Shown here: piece by piece, positions 9,027 to 17,393 of the stretch
Numbering within the stretch: the first letter of the stretch is position 1
Layout of the letters: every line of letters begins with the position of its first letter
NCBI GenBank assembly: GCA_964558415.1
Contig: CAZLDI010000008.1
Coordinates: 62,001 to 126,000, forward strand
From: CAZLDI01 sp964558415
Lineage (GTDB): Bacteria > Chloroflexota > Dehalococcoidia > SM23-28-2 > RBG-16-64-32
Direction of reading: 5' to 3'
DNA: 64,000 nt
The notes under the pieces: model-generated
Databases searched by the model: none
Told to the model about the DNA's origin: nothing
Seen by the model: only the letters and a program-made list of their open reading frames with translations
Made by a program: the position numbers and the translations under genes

Positions 9027-10145
9027 ATGAAGGTCGGGACGATCCGCGAGACGAAGAACGAGGAGTACCGCGTGGGCCTGACGCCCGGCGGCGTGCAGGC
9101 GCTGGCGCAGGCGGGGCACGAGGTGCTCGTCGAGCGCGCAGCGGGGGACGGGGCCGGCTTCGACGACGAGCAATACGCGCGGGCAGGCGCTACGCTGTGC
9201 AAGACGGCGCAGGAAGTGGCCGCGGGCGTGGACCTGCTGGTCAAAGTGAAGGAGCCGCTGGAGCCGGAGTTCTCGCTGCTGCGGCCGGGGTTGCTCCTGT
9301 TCGCCTACCTGCACCTCGCGCCCGACCCCGCCCAGACGCGCGCCCTCCTCGATTCGCGTACGAACTCCATCGCCTACGAGCTGGTGCGACGGCCTGACGG
9401 CTCGCTGCCCTTACTCATCCCGATGAGCCAGGTCGCCGGCCGCATGGCAGCGGAGGTCGCCGCGCAGTTCCTGAAGAAGCCGGGACCGGGCCGCGGCAAG
9501 CTGCTGGGAGGCATCGCGGGCGTTTCACCCGCGCGCGCCGTCGTTATCGGCAGCGGCAACGTGGGTACCGCCGCGTCTCGCGTGCTACTGGCGCTCGGTG
9601 CGCGGGTCACCGTGACCTCGACCGACCTTCAGCGGCTCGCGGCGCTGGAGGCGCAGTTCAGGGAGCGCATCGCCACTCGCGTGACGAGCCCGCTGATGCT
9701 CGAGGAGGAGCTGCGCGGCGCGGACATCCTGATCGGCGCCGTGCTGGTCCCCGGCGGGATCGCCCCTAAGCTGGTGACGCGCGAGATGGTCCGCTCGATG
9801 GGCCCGGGCGCCGTCGTCGTCGACGTTTGCATCGACCAGGGCGGTGTTTGTGAGACGTCTCGCCCGACCACGCACAGCGCGCCGACGTATCTGGAGGAAG
9901 GCGTCATCCACTACTGCGTACCCAACATGCCTGGCGCTGTGCCGCGCACGTCGACGGAGGCGCTCATGTCGGCTACCCTGCCGTACGTGCTGAAACTGGC
10001 GGACCGTGGACTGGAGGCACTGGGCGAGGACGCCGCGCTGGCGGCGGGCGCGAGCACGATCAACGGAAAGCTGACGTCGCAGATGGTCGCGAAGGCTCAA
10101 GGACTGACTTTCGCAAGCCTGGAGGACGCCCTGTCGAGCGTCTGA
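9027..10145 (+). CDS. ald: Alanine dehydrogenase
   Basis: Ald catalyses reversible NAD-dependent deamination of L-alanine to pyruvate and ammonia. The 372-residue product has the family N-terminus GTIRETKNEEYRVGLTPGG, the catalytic lysine in LLVKVKEP, the catalytic histidine in FAYLHLAPD, and a Rossmann motif VIGSGNVGTAASRVLL near the middle. A C-terminal segment with HYCVPNMPGAVPRTST is also diagnostic. The ATG at 9027 follows GAGGAGGCGCGC. The gene stands alone, with tRNA-Phe on the opposite strand upstream and the DRTGG protein 33 bases downstream. Length is that of a complete enzyme. Confidence 0.96.
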   Translation: MKVGTIRETKNEEYRVGLTPGGVQALAQAGHEVLVERAAGDGAGFDDEQYARAGATLCKTAQEVAAGVDLLVKVKEPLEPEFSLLRPGLLLFAYLHLAPDPAQTRALLDSRTNSIAYELVRRPDGSLPLLIPMSQVAGRMAAEVAAQFLKKPGPGRGKLLGGIAGVSPARAVVIGSGNVGTAASRVLLALGARVTVTSTDLQRLAALEAQFRERIATRVTSPLMLEEELRGADILIGAVLVPGGIAPKLVTREMVRSMGPGAVVVDVCIDQGGVCETSRPTTHSAPTYLEEGVIHYCVPNMPGAVPRTSTEALMSATLPYVLKLADRGLEALGEDAALAAGASTINGKLTSQMVAKAQGLTFASLEDALSSV

Positions 10146-10178
10146 ACGGCGGTCGCTTGTGCTACAATTCACGAGACC

Positions 10179-11048
10179 GTGGCGACGATTCTCATCTCCT
10201 CTCTCGCCCCGCTGGCGGGGAAGACCACCATCGTGGCCGGGCTCGTCGCGAAGCTGCGCGCGCAGGGCCTCAGCGTGCAGGGCAGCCGCCAGGGAGACGA
10301 CGCCAATGCCGCTGCCGACGCCCGTTTGTTCGCATCCCTCGCGCCGGAGGCTGATGCTGCTGACGTAACGCTCATCGAGGCCCCCGCTGCAGACACTGCC
10401 ACTCCCACCGCCGGCGCGAGCGTTCTCGCGGTGGTGGACGCCGTCGCGAGCGCGGAGGATGTCGCCTCCAGGCTCACAGCGTTCGGCGACGCGTCCGTGG
10501 GCGTGATTTTGAACTGCACTCCCCGCAAGAGGATCGACGTCCTGCGATCGAGCTTCGAGGCGGCGGGTGTCAACGTGCTCGCGGTCGTGCCGGAAGACCG
10601 CGTGCTCGCCGCGCCGCTGCTTCGCGATGTAGCCGCGGTGCTGCAGGCACAGGTCAGCTTCCTGAGCAACGGGCGGTCGATACTGGTCGAACAGCCGGTG
10701 ATCGCGACGATCAGCGCCGATCCCGGGCAGGGTTACTTCTCGCGCTACGGCGCCACCGTCGTGGTCGTGCGCAGCGACAAGCCGGACCTCCAGCTTGCCG
10801 CGCTGAATGCGGAAGCGGCGTGTCTCATCGTCACCGGGGAGTTGCCGCTGCTGTCGTATGTGCTGGACCGGGCGGAAGAGGACGAGATTCCCCTGGTCCG
10901 CACGAAGCTATCGACGATCGAGACGATCCAGGTGATCGAAGCGCTGTTCGCTACCGGTCCATTCGCGGGGGGCGAGGAGAAACTCAACCGGATCGCGGAG
11001 CTTCTGGGCGAGCTAGATATGAGTCGCCTGCTGCCCGGTCAAGGTTGA
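10179..11048 (+). CDS. BioD-like P-loop and DRTGG domain protein
   Basis: The 289-residue product begins with a dethiobiotin-synthetase-like P-loop segment (SSLAPLAGKTTI) of the AAA_26 type found at the N-terminus of long phosphotransacetylases. A DRTGG-type domain follows in about residues 160-275. The catalytic PTA domain is absent, so this is a stand-alone sensor or regulatory form, as seen in Chloroflexota, cyanobacteria and archaea. The likely start is GTG at 10179, only 11 bases after a TACAAT hexamer (10163-10168), so the message may be nearly leaderless. The last 10 bases overlap the convergent zinc-ribbon gene. Function unknown; a nucleotide-binding role is inferred from the family. 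Confidence 0.75.
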   Translation: MATILISSLAPLAGKTTIVAGLVAKLRAQGLSVQGSRQGDDANAAADARLFASLAPEADAADVTLIEAPAADTATPTAGASVLAVVDAVASAEDVASRLTAFGDASVGVILNCTPRKRIDVLRSSFEAAGVNVLAVVPEDRVLAAPLLRDVAAVLQAQVSFLSNGRSILVEQPVIATISADPGQGYFSRYGATVVVVRSDKPDLQLAALNAEAACLIVTGELPLLSYVLDRAEEDEIPLVRTKLSTIETIQVIEALFATGPFAGGEEKLNRIAELLGELDMSRLLPGQG

Positions 11049-11569
11049 GTCAGGGCTTCGACGGGATCGCCGTCTTCGCCGGTCGACGGCGCGGAACGAC
11101 TCGCAGTCGTCGTCCCCGAAGATGGCACGGTTTGCGGGGTCGCCCCGCGGCGCGGAGTGGTGCAATACGGGCAGGCCACCCAGTTGAAGCTCAGCAGTTG
11201 ATCGCACTTCGCGCAACTGTCTTTGAGCTGCGTCTGGCAGTAAGGGCACAGCTTCCAGCCCCGCTCCACAAAGCGCCGGCATGACGGGCACACGCCTTCG
11301 TCGCCGATCTCGCGGAGCAGCGCCTCCTCCTCCAACGAGCGCGCGTACGCCTCCTCCAGCGTCTCTCGCGGACGCATCATCAGGTAGAGCCCCAGGCCCG
11401 GGATGTTGAAGCCGGGGAAGAACATCAGAGTGACGAAGACCGCAAGCACTTGCAGCCCCAGGTCGCGTGTGCGCTCGCGGATGTCGCGGTAAACCCAGAC
11501 GATGATACTGAGCCAGAGGAGGAGGAGCCAGACGCCGCCGACCAGACCGCCGAGGATCGCGTACTCCAT
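11039..11569 (-). CDS. Membrane protein with double zinc ribbon
   Basis: This 176-residue protein has two N-terminal membrane helices (about 5-27 and 40-62), a cytoplasmic acidic helix, then cysteine pairs CPSC, CPYC, CAKC and CPYC forming two zinc-ribbon units (residues about 96-142), and a Ser/Thr-rich tail. Such double zinc ribbons are common in uncharacterised monoderm membrane proteins. The ATG at 11569 leaves an intergenic region shared with the divergent RlmD-type gene. The end overlaps the convergent DRTGG gene by 10 bases. Partner and function unknown. Confidence 0.75.
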   Translation of the reverse strand: MEYAILGGLVGGVWLLLLWLSIIVWVYRDIRERTRDLGLQVLAVFVTLMFFPGFNIPGLGLYLMMRPRETLEEAYARSLEEEALLREIGDEGVCPSCRRFVERGWKLCPYCQTQLKDSCAKCDQLLSFNWVACPYCTTPRRGATPQTVPSSGTTTASRSAPSTGEDGDPVEALTQP

Positions 11570-11608
11570 TAATCGCCGCCTTCTGCTCTCTCGAGTAGGG
11601 TTTTGAGC

Positions 11609-11642
11609 ATTATAACTTACAACTTTTCCTTCTTGCTATAAC
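11609..11642. promoter_or_regulatory. Divergent promoter region
   Basis: The 103-base gap between the zinc-ribbon gene and the methyltransferase gene is AT-rich. It holds a minus-strand TATAAT (complement of 11609-11614) and a plus-strand TATAAC at 11637-11642, each placed to serve one of the two divergent genes. -35 elements are poor. Confidence 0.4.
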
Positions 11643-11672
11643 GCACCAGCGGCGGATAGGCTTCTCTGATTG

Positions 11673-12875
11673 ATGGCACGAAAGCGAGACAAGGGGCGGA
11701 TTGACCCGCCGGAGCGAGCGACCGTCACTTTCACAGAAATGGCGTTCGAAGGCGGCGCGATGGCCAGCGACGGCTCGCGCGTTATCTTCGCCGACTACGG
11801 CATCCCCGGCGAGAAGGCGGTGGTGGACCTCGACCGCGAAAGAGCCGGCGTCCTGCTCGGCCGTGTGGTGGAGGTGATCGTCCCTTCGCCGGACCGAGTT
11901 GAAGCCCCGTGTGAATACTACGGTCGCTGCGGCGGTTGCCAGTGGCAGCACATAGCCTATCCGAAACAGCTTGAGCTGAAGGCCCACATCGTCCGCGAGC
12001 AGTTGCGCCGGATCGGCGGATTCAGCGACCCGCCGGTCTCGGCGACGCTCGGCGCTGACGATCCCTGGGGCTACAGGAACCACATCCGCTTCACCGCCAA
12101 GCGCCGGGGCGAAATCGGCTACGTGGAGCGCGGCAGCCACCGCTTCCTGCGCATCGACCGCTGCCTCATCGCCCACCCATCTGTCAACGAGGCGTTGCCC
12201 AAGCTGCAGGGGAAATGCGGAGGCCTTCACCAGGTCGCCTTCCGGATAGGGGAGAACTCCGGCGAGATGCTGGTGCACCCGGAGCTCGGTGAGATCGAGC
12301 CTTCAATATCCTCGGGTCAACGCTACTACCACGAAGTGCTCTCGGGACACCGCTTCCGCATCTCCGGGGCGTCGTTTTTCCAGACCAATACCCGCCAGGC
12401 TGAGCGACTGGTGGAGCTTGTACGAGAACGCCTGGCGCTGCGCGGAGACGAAGTGCTCCTCGATGCCTACGCCGGCGTGGGGACGTTCGCTGTACTTCTC
12501 GCGGCGCAAGTGGCGAAGGTCATCGCGATAGAAGAATCGGCGGCGGCCGTTGATGATGCGCTCGTGAACATCGAAGGGATCCCGAACGTGCAGTTCTACA
12601 AAGGGAAGGTGGAGGAGATGCTGGCGAAGGTTGGGAGCGGGGCTGACGCCATCATTCTCGATCCGCCCCGTCAGGGTTGCCAGCCGCAGGTGGTCCAGGC
12701 GGTGATCGCCCAGCGCCCAAGGCAGATCGCCTACGTGTCCTGCGACCCGTCCACGCTCTCCCGCGACCTGCGCCTGCTCGCCGATGGCGGCTACGTGCTC
12801 GATGACGTAACCCCGGTCGACATGTTCCCGCAGACGTACCATATCGAGTGCGTAGCGAGCCTCCGACTAGCGTGA
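11673..12875 (+). CDS. rlmD: RlmD/TrmA-type RNA (uracil-5-)-methyltransferase
   Basis: The enzyme makes 5-methyluridine in RNA using S-adenosylmethionine. The 400-residue product has a TRAM-like N-terminal domain, an iron-sulfur cluster motif CEYYGRCGGC plus a later cysteine in DRCLIAHP, an SAM-binding loop DAYAGVGTFAVLL, ILDPPRQGC, and the catalytic cysteine in YVSCDPSTLSRDL. The 4Fe-4S cysteines point to the RlmD/RumA (23S rRNA) group rather than TrmA, but the exact target uridine is inference. ATG at 11673 is preceded directly by an in-frame TTG. The maf start overlaps its stop codon, so the two are coupled. Confidence 0.92.
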   Translation: MARKRDKGRIDPPERATVTFTEMAFEGGAMASDGSRVIFADYGIPGEKAVVDLDRERAGVLLGRVVEVIVPSPDRVEAPCEYYGRCGGCQWQHIAYPKQLELKAHIVREQLRRIGGFSDPPVSATLGADDPWGYRNHIRFTAKRRGEIGYVERGSHRFLRIDRCLIAHPSVNEALPKLQGKCGGLHQVAFRIGENSGEMLVHPELGEIEPSISSGQRYYHEVLSGHRFRISGASFFQTNTRQAERLVELVRERLALRGDEVLLDAYAGVGTFAVLLAAQVAKVIAIEESAAAVDDALVNIEGIPNVQFYKGKVEEMLAKVGSGADAIILDPPRQGCQPQVVQAVIAQRPRQIAYVSCDPSTLSRDLRLLADGGYVLDDVTPVDMFPQTYHIECVASLRLA

Positions 12876-13510
12876 TCCCGCTCGTCCTCGCGTCGGCGTC
12901 GCCGCGACGGCGGGAGCTCCTCGCGCGCCTTGGGATCCTCTTCGAGGTACGGCCATCCGATCTGCACGAAGAGACGCCCGCAAACTTCGGGCCGGAGCTC
13001 GCCGCCCGCCGGCTAGCCCGGCTCAAAGCCGAATCGGCGCGGTTGCTGGATACGCAGTCGGCGATCATCGCCGCGGACACAGTCGTTGCGCTCGACGGCG
13101 AGCTGTTGGGTAAGCCCCGCGACGAGCATCAGGCGCGGGAGATGCTCTTGCGGCTTCGCGGACGGGAGCACCTCGTCGTCTCGGCGGTGGCCGTGATGCG
13201 AGCCCGTGGCCGGGCTGCCCTGCTGCGGCATCCGGTGACTCGCGTCCTGATGCGAGCGTACAGCGATGCCGAGATTGCCGCCTCGATAACGCGCGGCGAC
13301 CCGTTCGAAAAGGCCGGCGCGTACGCCATCCAGGACGCTGCGTTCAAGCCCGTCGAACGCTACGATGGGTGCTACTGCAACGTTGTCGGCCTGTCGCTTT
13401 GGGCGGCACTGGAAGTCCTGCGCCGCGCGGACATCGACGTTGGGCACGTCACGGTCTCGGACCTGTTGCCGCAGTGCGCGTCATGCCCCCTGCGCCCGCC
13501 CGATATGTAG
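12872..13510 (+). CDS. maf: Maf-family nucleoside triphosphate pyrophosphatase
   Basis: Maf proteins hydrolyse non-canonical or pyrimidine nucleoside triphosphates to monophosphates and have been tied to septum control. The 212-residue product opens with the family motif LASASPRRRELL, then IIAADTVVALDGELLGKP, and KAGAYAIQD. A tail ending in CASCPLRPPDM is about 20 residues longer than usual and has two cysteines. I chose the GTG at 12872 because it overlaps the TGA of the upstream methyltransferase (GTGA) and puts the LASASPRR motif at the usual distance from the start; a GTG 24 bases upstream is possible. Confidence 0.93.
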   Translation: MIPLVLASASPRRRELLARLGILFEVRPSDLHEETPANFGPELAARRLARLKAESARLLDTQSAIIAADTVVALDGELLGKPRDEHQAREMLLRLRGREHLVVSAVAVMRARGRAALLRHPVTRVLMRAYSDAEIAASITRGDPFEKAGAYAIQDAAFKPVERYDGCYCNVVGLSLWAALEVLRRADIDVGHVTVSDLLPQCASCPLRPPDM

Positions 13511-13591
13511 GTCGGGGCCTTCAGACCAGACCGCTCTTTCTCCTGTTGATATAATCTCGCCATACCCACTCACCAGACGAACGGAGCCGAG

Positions 13592-14455
13592 ATGTCCCTG
13601 GAGCTTGTCCCCGCGAAGAATGAGCACGTAAGCGAACTTGGGAGGATAGCGTACGAGGCGTTCAAAGATATCTCGGATAGACACCACTTTCCATCTGACT
13701 TCGCGAGCGCGGCGTTCGGGCGGATGCTGCTGGGAATGCTGGTCCAGAGTGAGAACTACTTCGGCGTCGCGGCGCTCTGGTCCGGCCAGCCCGCCGGTTC
13801 GAACTTCCTGCTCACTTCCGATGCGGTCGGGGGACTTGGACCTATAACGGTGGAGGTTTCGCTTCAGGGGCAGGGCGTTGGACGGGCTCTGATGCAGAAC
13901 GTAGTTGATCATGCTCGTGAGAGCGGGATCGAGATGGTCCGCCTGCTCCAGGACTCGTTCAACATGACGTCGCTCGCACTCTACGCGTCTCTCGGCTTCG
14001 ACACAAAGGCGCCCGTCGCGTTGATGATCCCCGAGCCCGCGCTTGTGCCTGATGAGACGGTGCGGCCGCTCGTGGAAGCCGATCTCGACGCGGTTGAGGA
14101 GATCTCGCAACGCGTCTACAAGGTGAGCCGGCGCAACGAAGTGGCGGGGTTCGTGCAGGGCGGACCGTTCCGCCCGTTCGTGCGCGAGCGTTCCGGCGGC
14201 ATTACGGGATACATTATTCTCGGCATGGGAGGACACGGCGTTGCTGAAACAGAGGACGACATGGTGGCGCTCGTCGCGCAGGCGGCAAGGCAGATTCCCG
14301 CGGACTTCCACCGCGTGCTTTGCCCGCTCACGGAAGGTGTCCTCTACCGCAAACTGCTGGCCGCCGGCTGCCGCAACGTCAAAGTGTTGAACCTGATGGC
14401 ACTCGGCCCGTATGAAGAACCGGATGGGATCTGGCTGCCATCGATACTGTACTGA
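13592..14455 (+). CDS. GNAT N-acetyltransferase, two-domain
   Basis: The 287-residue product carries an N-terminal GNAT domain with acetyl-CoA binding motif VSLQGQGVGRALMQ (about 88-101) and the following YASLGF. A second, degenerate GNAT-like half fills the C-terminus. Two-domain GNATs of this sort act on small molecules or protein N-termini, and the substrate is unknown. A TATAAT hexamer at 13549-13554 and GGAGCC before the ATG support the start and indicate its own promoter in the gap after maf. Confidence 0.82.
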   Translation: MSLELVPAKNEHVSELGRIAYEAFKDISDRHHFPSDFASAAFGRMLLGMLVQSENYFGVAALWSGQPAGSNFLLTSDAVGGLGPITVEVSLQGQGVGRALMQNVVDHARESGIEMVRLLQDSFNMTSLALYASLGFDTKAPVALMIPEPALVPDETVRPLVEADLDAVEEISQRVYKVSRRNEVAGFVQGGPFRPFVRERSGGITGYIILGMGGHGVAETEDDMVALVAQAARQIPADFHRVLCPLTEGVLYRKLLAAGCRNVKVLNLMALGPYEEPDGIWLPSILY

Positions 14456-14484
14456 TCGCGCCCTCAATCCGGTAGACTCTAAGT

Positions 14485-16743
14485 GTGACCGCCCCTGCTC
14501 AGAGTCCCATTCTCGACGCCCTGAACCCGCGCCAGCGGGACGCCGTCGAACACACGAAGGGGCCGCTGCTCATCCTCGCCGGCCCTGGGTCCGGCAAGAC
14601 GCGCGTCATCGCCCATCGCATCGCCTATTTGGTCCACGAGCAAGACGTCCGCCCGAGACGAATCCTGGCAGTCACGTTCACTAACAAGGCCGCCCGCGAG
14701 ATGCGCGATCGCGTCTTCGGACTGGTGGGGGAGGAGATCGGGCGTGACATAACGCTAGGCACGTTCCACGCCATCTGCTCGCGCATCCTGCGCATTGACG
14801 GTGAAGCGATCGGTGTGCCGCGCACGTTCACTATCTACGATGATGCGGACCAGATAGCGGCGGTGAAGCGGGCGCTCGAGGATATGGGCATTGATCCGAA
14901 GCGCGTGGCGCCGCGCGCCGTGCTATCCGCCATCTCGCGGGCCAAGAGCGAGCTGCAGGGGCCGCGTCAATTCGCCGCGCTGGTCGCGGACTACTTCCAG
15001 GAGGTGACCTCCCGCATCTACCTGCGCTACCAGGACCTGCTGGAGCAGAACGGTGCGCTGGACTTCGATGACATTCTGGGCAAGACCGTCGAACTCTACC
15101 AGGAGCGCCAGGATATCCTCGAGAAGCACGCCGGGCGCTACCTGTACGTCCACATCGACGAGTTCCAGGACACTAACATTTGTCAGTACGCGCTCGCGAA
15201 GCAGTGGGCGTCACATCACCGGAACATCTGCGTGGTGGGCGACCCGGATCAGTCGATCTACACTTGGCGTAGCGCGGACATCCGTAACATCCTCAACTTC
15301 GAGAACGATTTCCCTGACGGGCGGGTCGTGATCCTTGATCAGAACTACCGCTCGACTCAGACGATCCTCGACTCTGCCCACTCTGTCATTGCCTTGAACA
15401 AGCAGCGCAAGGAGAAAAACCTCTGGACGGAAAACGGCGCCGGCACTCCGATCGTCGTCCACGAGGCCTACGATCAGGAGGACGAGGCAGCGTACGTCGT
15501 CGAGGAGATCCGCAGGCTGGCCCGCGAGGAGAACTGCAAGCATTCCGACATCGCCGTGATGTACCGCACCAACGCGCAATCGCGGCCGCTGGAGGAGGCG
15601 TTGATCAGACGCGGCATTCCCTACCGCCTCGTCGGCGGCACCCGCTTCTACGAACGGCGCGAGGTGAAGGACCTCCTGGCCTACCTGCGCCTGGTGCAGA
15701 ACCCGTTCGACTCCGTGGCGATGATGCGCGTCATCAACGTCCCCGCCCGTGGCATCGGCGACCGCACCCTCTCCGAGCTGACGCGCATCGCGCGCGAGCG
15801 GACAATCCCTCCTTACTCTGTGCTCCAGATGGTTGCTGAAAGCGAGCGTGACTCGCCTGAAGGGCCAACCGGCGACCAACCGTTCCAGAAGCGCACAGTC
15901 GGCGCCCTGATGCGCTTCCTGGGCCTGGTCAACGAACTGATCGCCGCGTCCTCTTCCGGCACTTTGCGAGAACTGCTGGACACCATCATCGCGAACACGG
16001 GGTACAAGGCCTACCTCCTCGATGATCCGGACGGTGAAGAGCGGTGGGAGAACGTAGAACAGCTGCGGGCCGTCGCGGCTCAATACGATGAGATCAAGAC
16101 GGAGCACGCTCTTGCCTCACTCCTGGAGGACGCAGCGCTGATCATGGACGTGGACGAATACGATGAAAAAGTGGACTCGGTGACGCTGATCACCCTGCAT
16201 GCCGCGAAAGGCCTGGAGTTCCCCTGCGTGTTCATCACTGGGATGGAGGAGGGCGTCCTCCCCCACATGCGCTCCCTGGAAAGCGGCGACCCAGCGCAAC
16301 TGGAGGAGGAGCGGCGGCTCACCTATGTCGGCATGACGCGCGCGAAGCAGCGCCTGTACCTCGTGCGCGCCTTCCGCCGTGCGTTCGGCGGTCACCACCC
16401 GCCTTCTCGCTTCCTGGCGGATATCCCGCATTCTCTTGTGGCCAAGAGCCGGCGAGAGGTGCAGACCCAGATGCTGCCTGCGCGCTACCGGCACGCGGTC
16501 ACGCCGGCGAGCGCGGTCGGAGCCACCGGACCGATTGGCGGAGACCGTGACGGCGAGCAGCGCGTCGTACTGGAGACGCTCTCCGCGGGCGATCACGTCC
16601 GGCACGAAAAATTCGGGGAGGGGATAGTCGTCTCGTGCGAGCCGTCAGGAATGGACTATCAGGTGGTCGTCGCCTTCAAGGGCGAGGCCGGCATCAAGAA
16701 GCTGCTGCTGTCGTTCGCTCCACTGGAGCGGGTCGATCGGTAG
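14485..16743 (+). CDS. pcrA: ATP-dependent 3'-5' DNA helicase PcrA/UvrD
   Basis: This is an SF1 helicase for nucleotide excision repair, mismatch repair and removal of recombination filaments. All motifs are present in 752 residues: GPGSGKTRV (33-41), TFTNKAAREM, GTFHAICSRIL, DEFQDTN, GDPDQSIYTWRSAD, LDQNYRS, TLHAAKGLEFPCVF and GMTRAKQRLYL. The C-terminus has the Tudor-like GDHVRHEKFGEGIV segment that in PcrA contacts RNA polymerase. The start is a GTG at 14485, 29 bases after the GNAT stop. Length is normal for PcrA/UvrD. Confidence 0.96.
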   Translation: MTAPAQSPILDALNPRQRDAVEHTKGPLLILAGPGSGKTRVIAHRIAYLVHEQDVRPRRILAVTFTNKAAREMRDRVFGLVGEEIGRDITLGTFHAICSRILRIDGEAIGVPRTFTIYDDADQIAAVKRALEDMGIDPKRVAPRAVLSAISRAKSELQGPRQFAALVADYFQEVTSRIYLRYQDLLEQNGALDFDDILGKTVELYQERQDILEKHAGRYLYVHIDEFQDTNICQYALAKQWASHHRNICVVGDPDQSIYTWRSADIRNILNFENDFPDGRVVILDQNYRSTQTILDSAHSVIALNKQRKEKNLWTENGAGTPIVVHEAYDQEDEAAYVVEEIRRLAREENCKHSDIAVMYRTNAQSRPLEEALIRRGIPYRLVGGTRFYERREVKDLLAYLRLVQNPFDSVAMMRVINVPARGIGDRTLSELTRIARERTIPPYSVLQMVAESERDSPEGPTGDQPFQKRTVGALMRFLGLVNELIAASSSGTLRELLDTIIANTGYKAYLLDDPDGEERWENVEQLRAVAAQYDEIKTEHALASLLEDAALIMDVDEYDEKVDSVTLITLHAAKGLEFPCVFITGMEEGVLPHMRSLESGDPAQLEEERRLTYVGMTRAKQRLYLVRAFRRAFGGHHPPSRFLADIPHSLVAKSRREVQTQMLPARYRHAVTPASAVGATGPIGGDRDGEQRVVLETLSAGDHVRHEKFGEGIVVSCEPSGMDYQVVVAFKGEAGIKKLLLSFAPLERVDR

Positions 16744-16744
16744 C

Positions 16745-16763
16745 GGCGACCCTCGCGGTCGCC
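16745..16763 (+). terminator. Hairpin just after pcrA
   Basis: GGCGACC and GGTCGCC form a 7-bp stem with a 5-base loop directly after the pcrA stop codon, in the 27-base gap before the convergent methyltransferase end. The downstream tract is poor in T, so termination strength is uncertain. Confidence 0.4.
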
Positions 16764-16770
16764 CTTACGG

Positions 16771-17349
16771 CTATCCGTCGCCACCCTTCCGCGCGATGAA
16801 CTTAAACGTTGGGTACTGCGGGTTCGCCACAACCTGAACGTCAGCGAACCCCGCCGCTTTCAGACGCGTCGCGAACCCGTCCGGGTCGACGGCCACGCAG
16901 GTGTCGAAGACGTGAAATAAGCGCCAGCGCAACGTCGGAGTGCTATCGGAGCCGGTGAAGACGCCGCCCGGCTTTAGGACGCGGCACGTCTCGGCCAGCA
17001 GCTTGTCCTGCAGGTCGCCAGAAGGCACGTGGTGCATCATCGTGAAGCAGACGGCGGTATCGAAAGAGTGGTCCGGGAAGGACATCGCCGTCGCGTCGCC
17101 CTCAACGACGTCGACGTTCGTGCCAACCAGATGCGCCTTCAGAGAGCTCGCCAGCGCAGAGTCGATCTCAACGCACGTGAGATGCGGGACGCGTTCGCGC
17201 AACCAGTCCGTGGTCACCCCGGGGCCCGGTCCGATCTCCAGCACGCGCTCGCCGAGCTCCATCTCACCCAGCACCCACGGCAGCATCCCGTGATGGACGC
17301 CGCGACGCCACCCGTCCGACTTGCAGTACCAGCGGTGGATCAGGTTCAC
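16771..17349 (-). CDS. Class I SAM-dependent methyltransferase
   Basis: The 192-residue product has motif I VLEIGPGPGVTT, motif II acidic TCVEIDSALA, GDATAMSFPDHSFD and a post-motif LKPGGVFTGSD, typical of Methyltransf_11 enzymes that modify small molecules, lipids or quinones. The N-terminus MNLIHRWYCKSDGW carries a stretch seen in methyltransferases annotated near lipid biosynthesis, but the target is unknown. No signal or membrane segment. It converges on pcrA. Confidence 0.85.
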   Translation of the reverse strand: MNLIHRWYCKSDGWRRGVHHGMLPWVLGEMELGERVLEIGPGPGVTTDWLRERVPHLTCVEIDSALASSLKAHLVGTNVDVVEGDATAMSFPDHSFDTAVCFTMMHHVPSGDLQDKLLAETCRVLKPGGVFTGSDSTPTLRWRLFHVFDTCVAVDPDGFATRLKAAGFADVQVVANPQYPTFKFIARKGGDG

Positions 17350-17393
17350 GGCTGGCGCCGGATCATGATTGACGGCCGATCACGAGCGGTGGC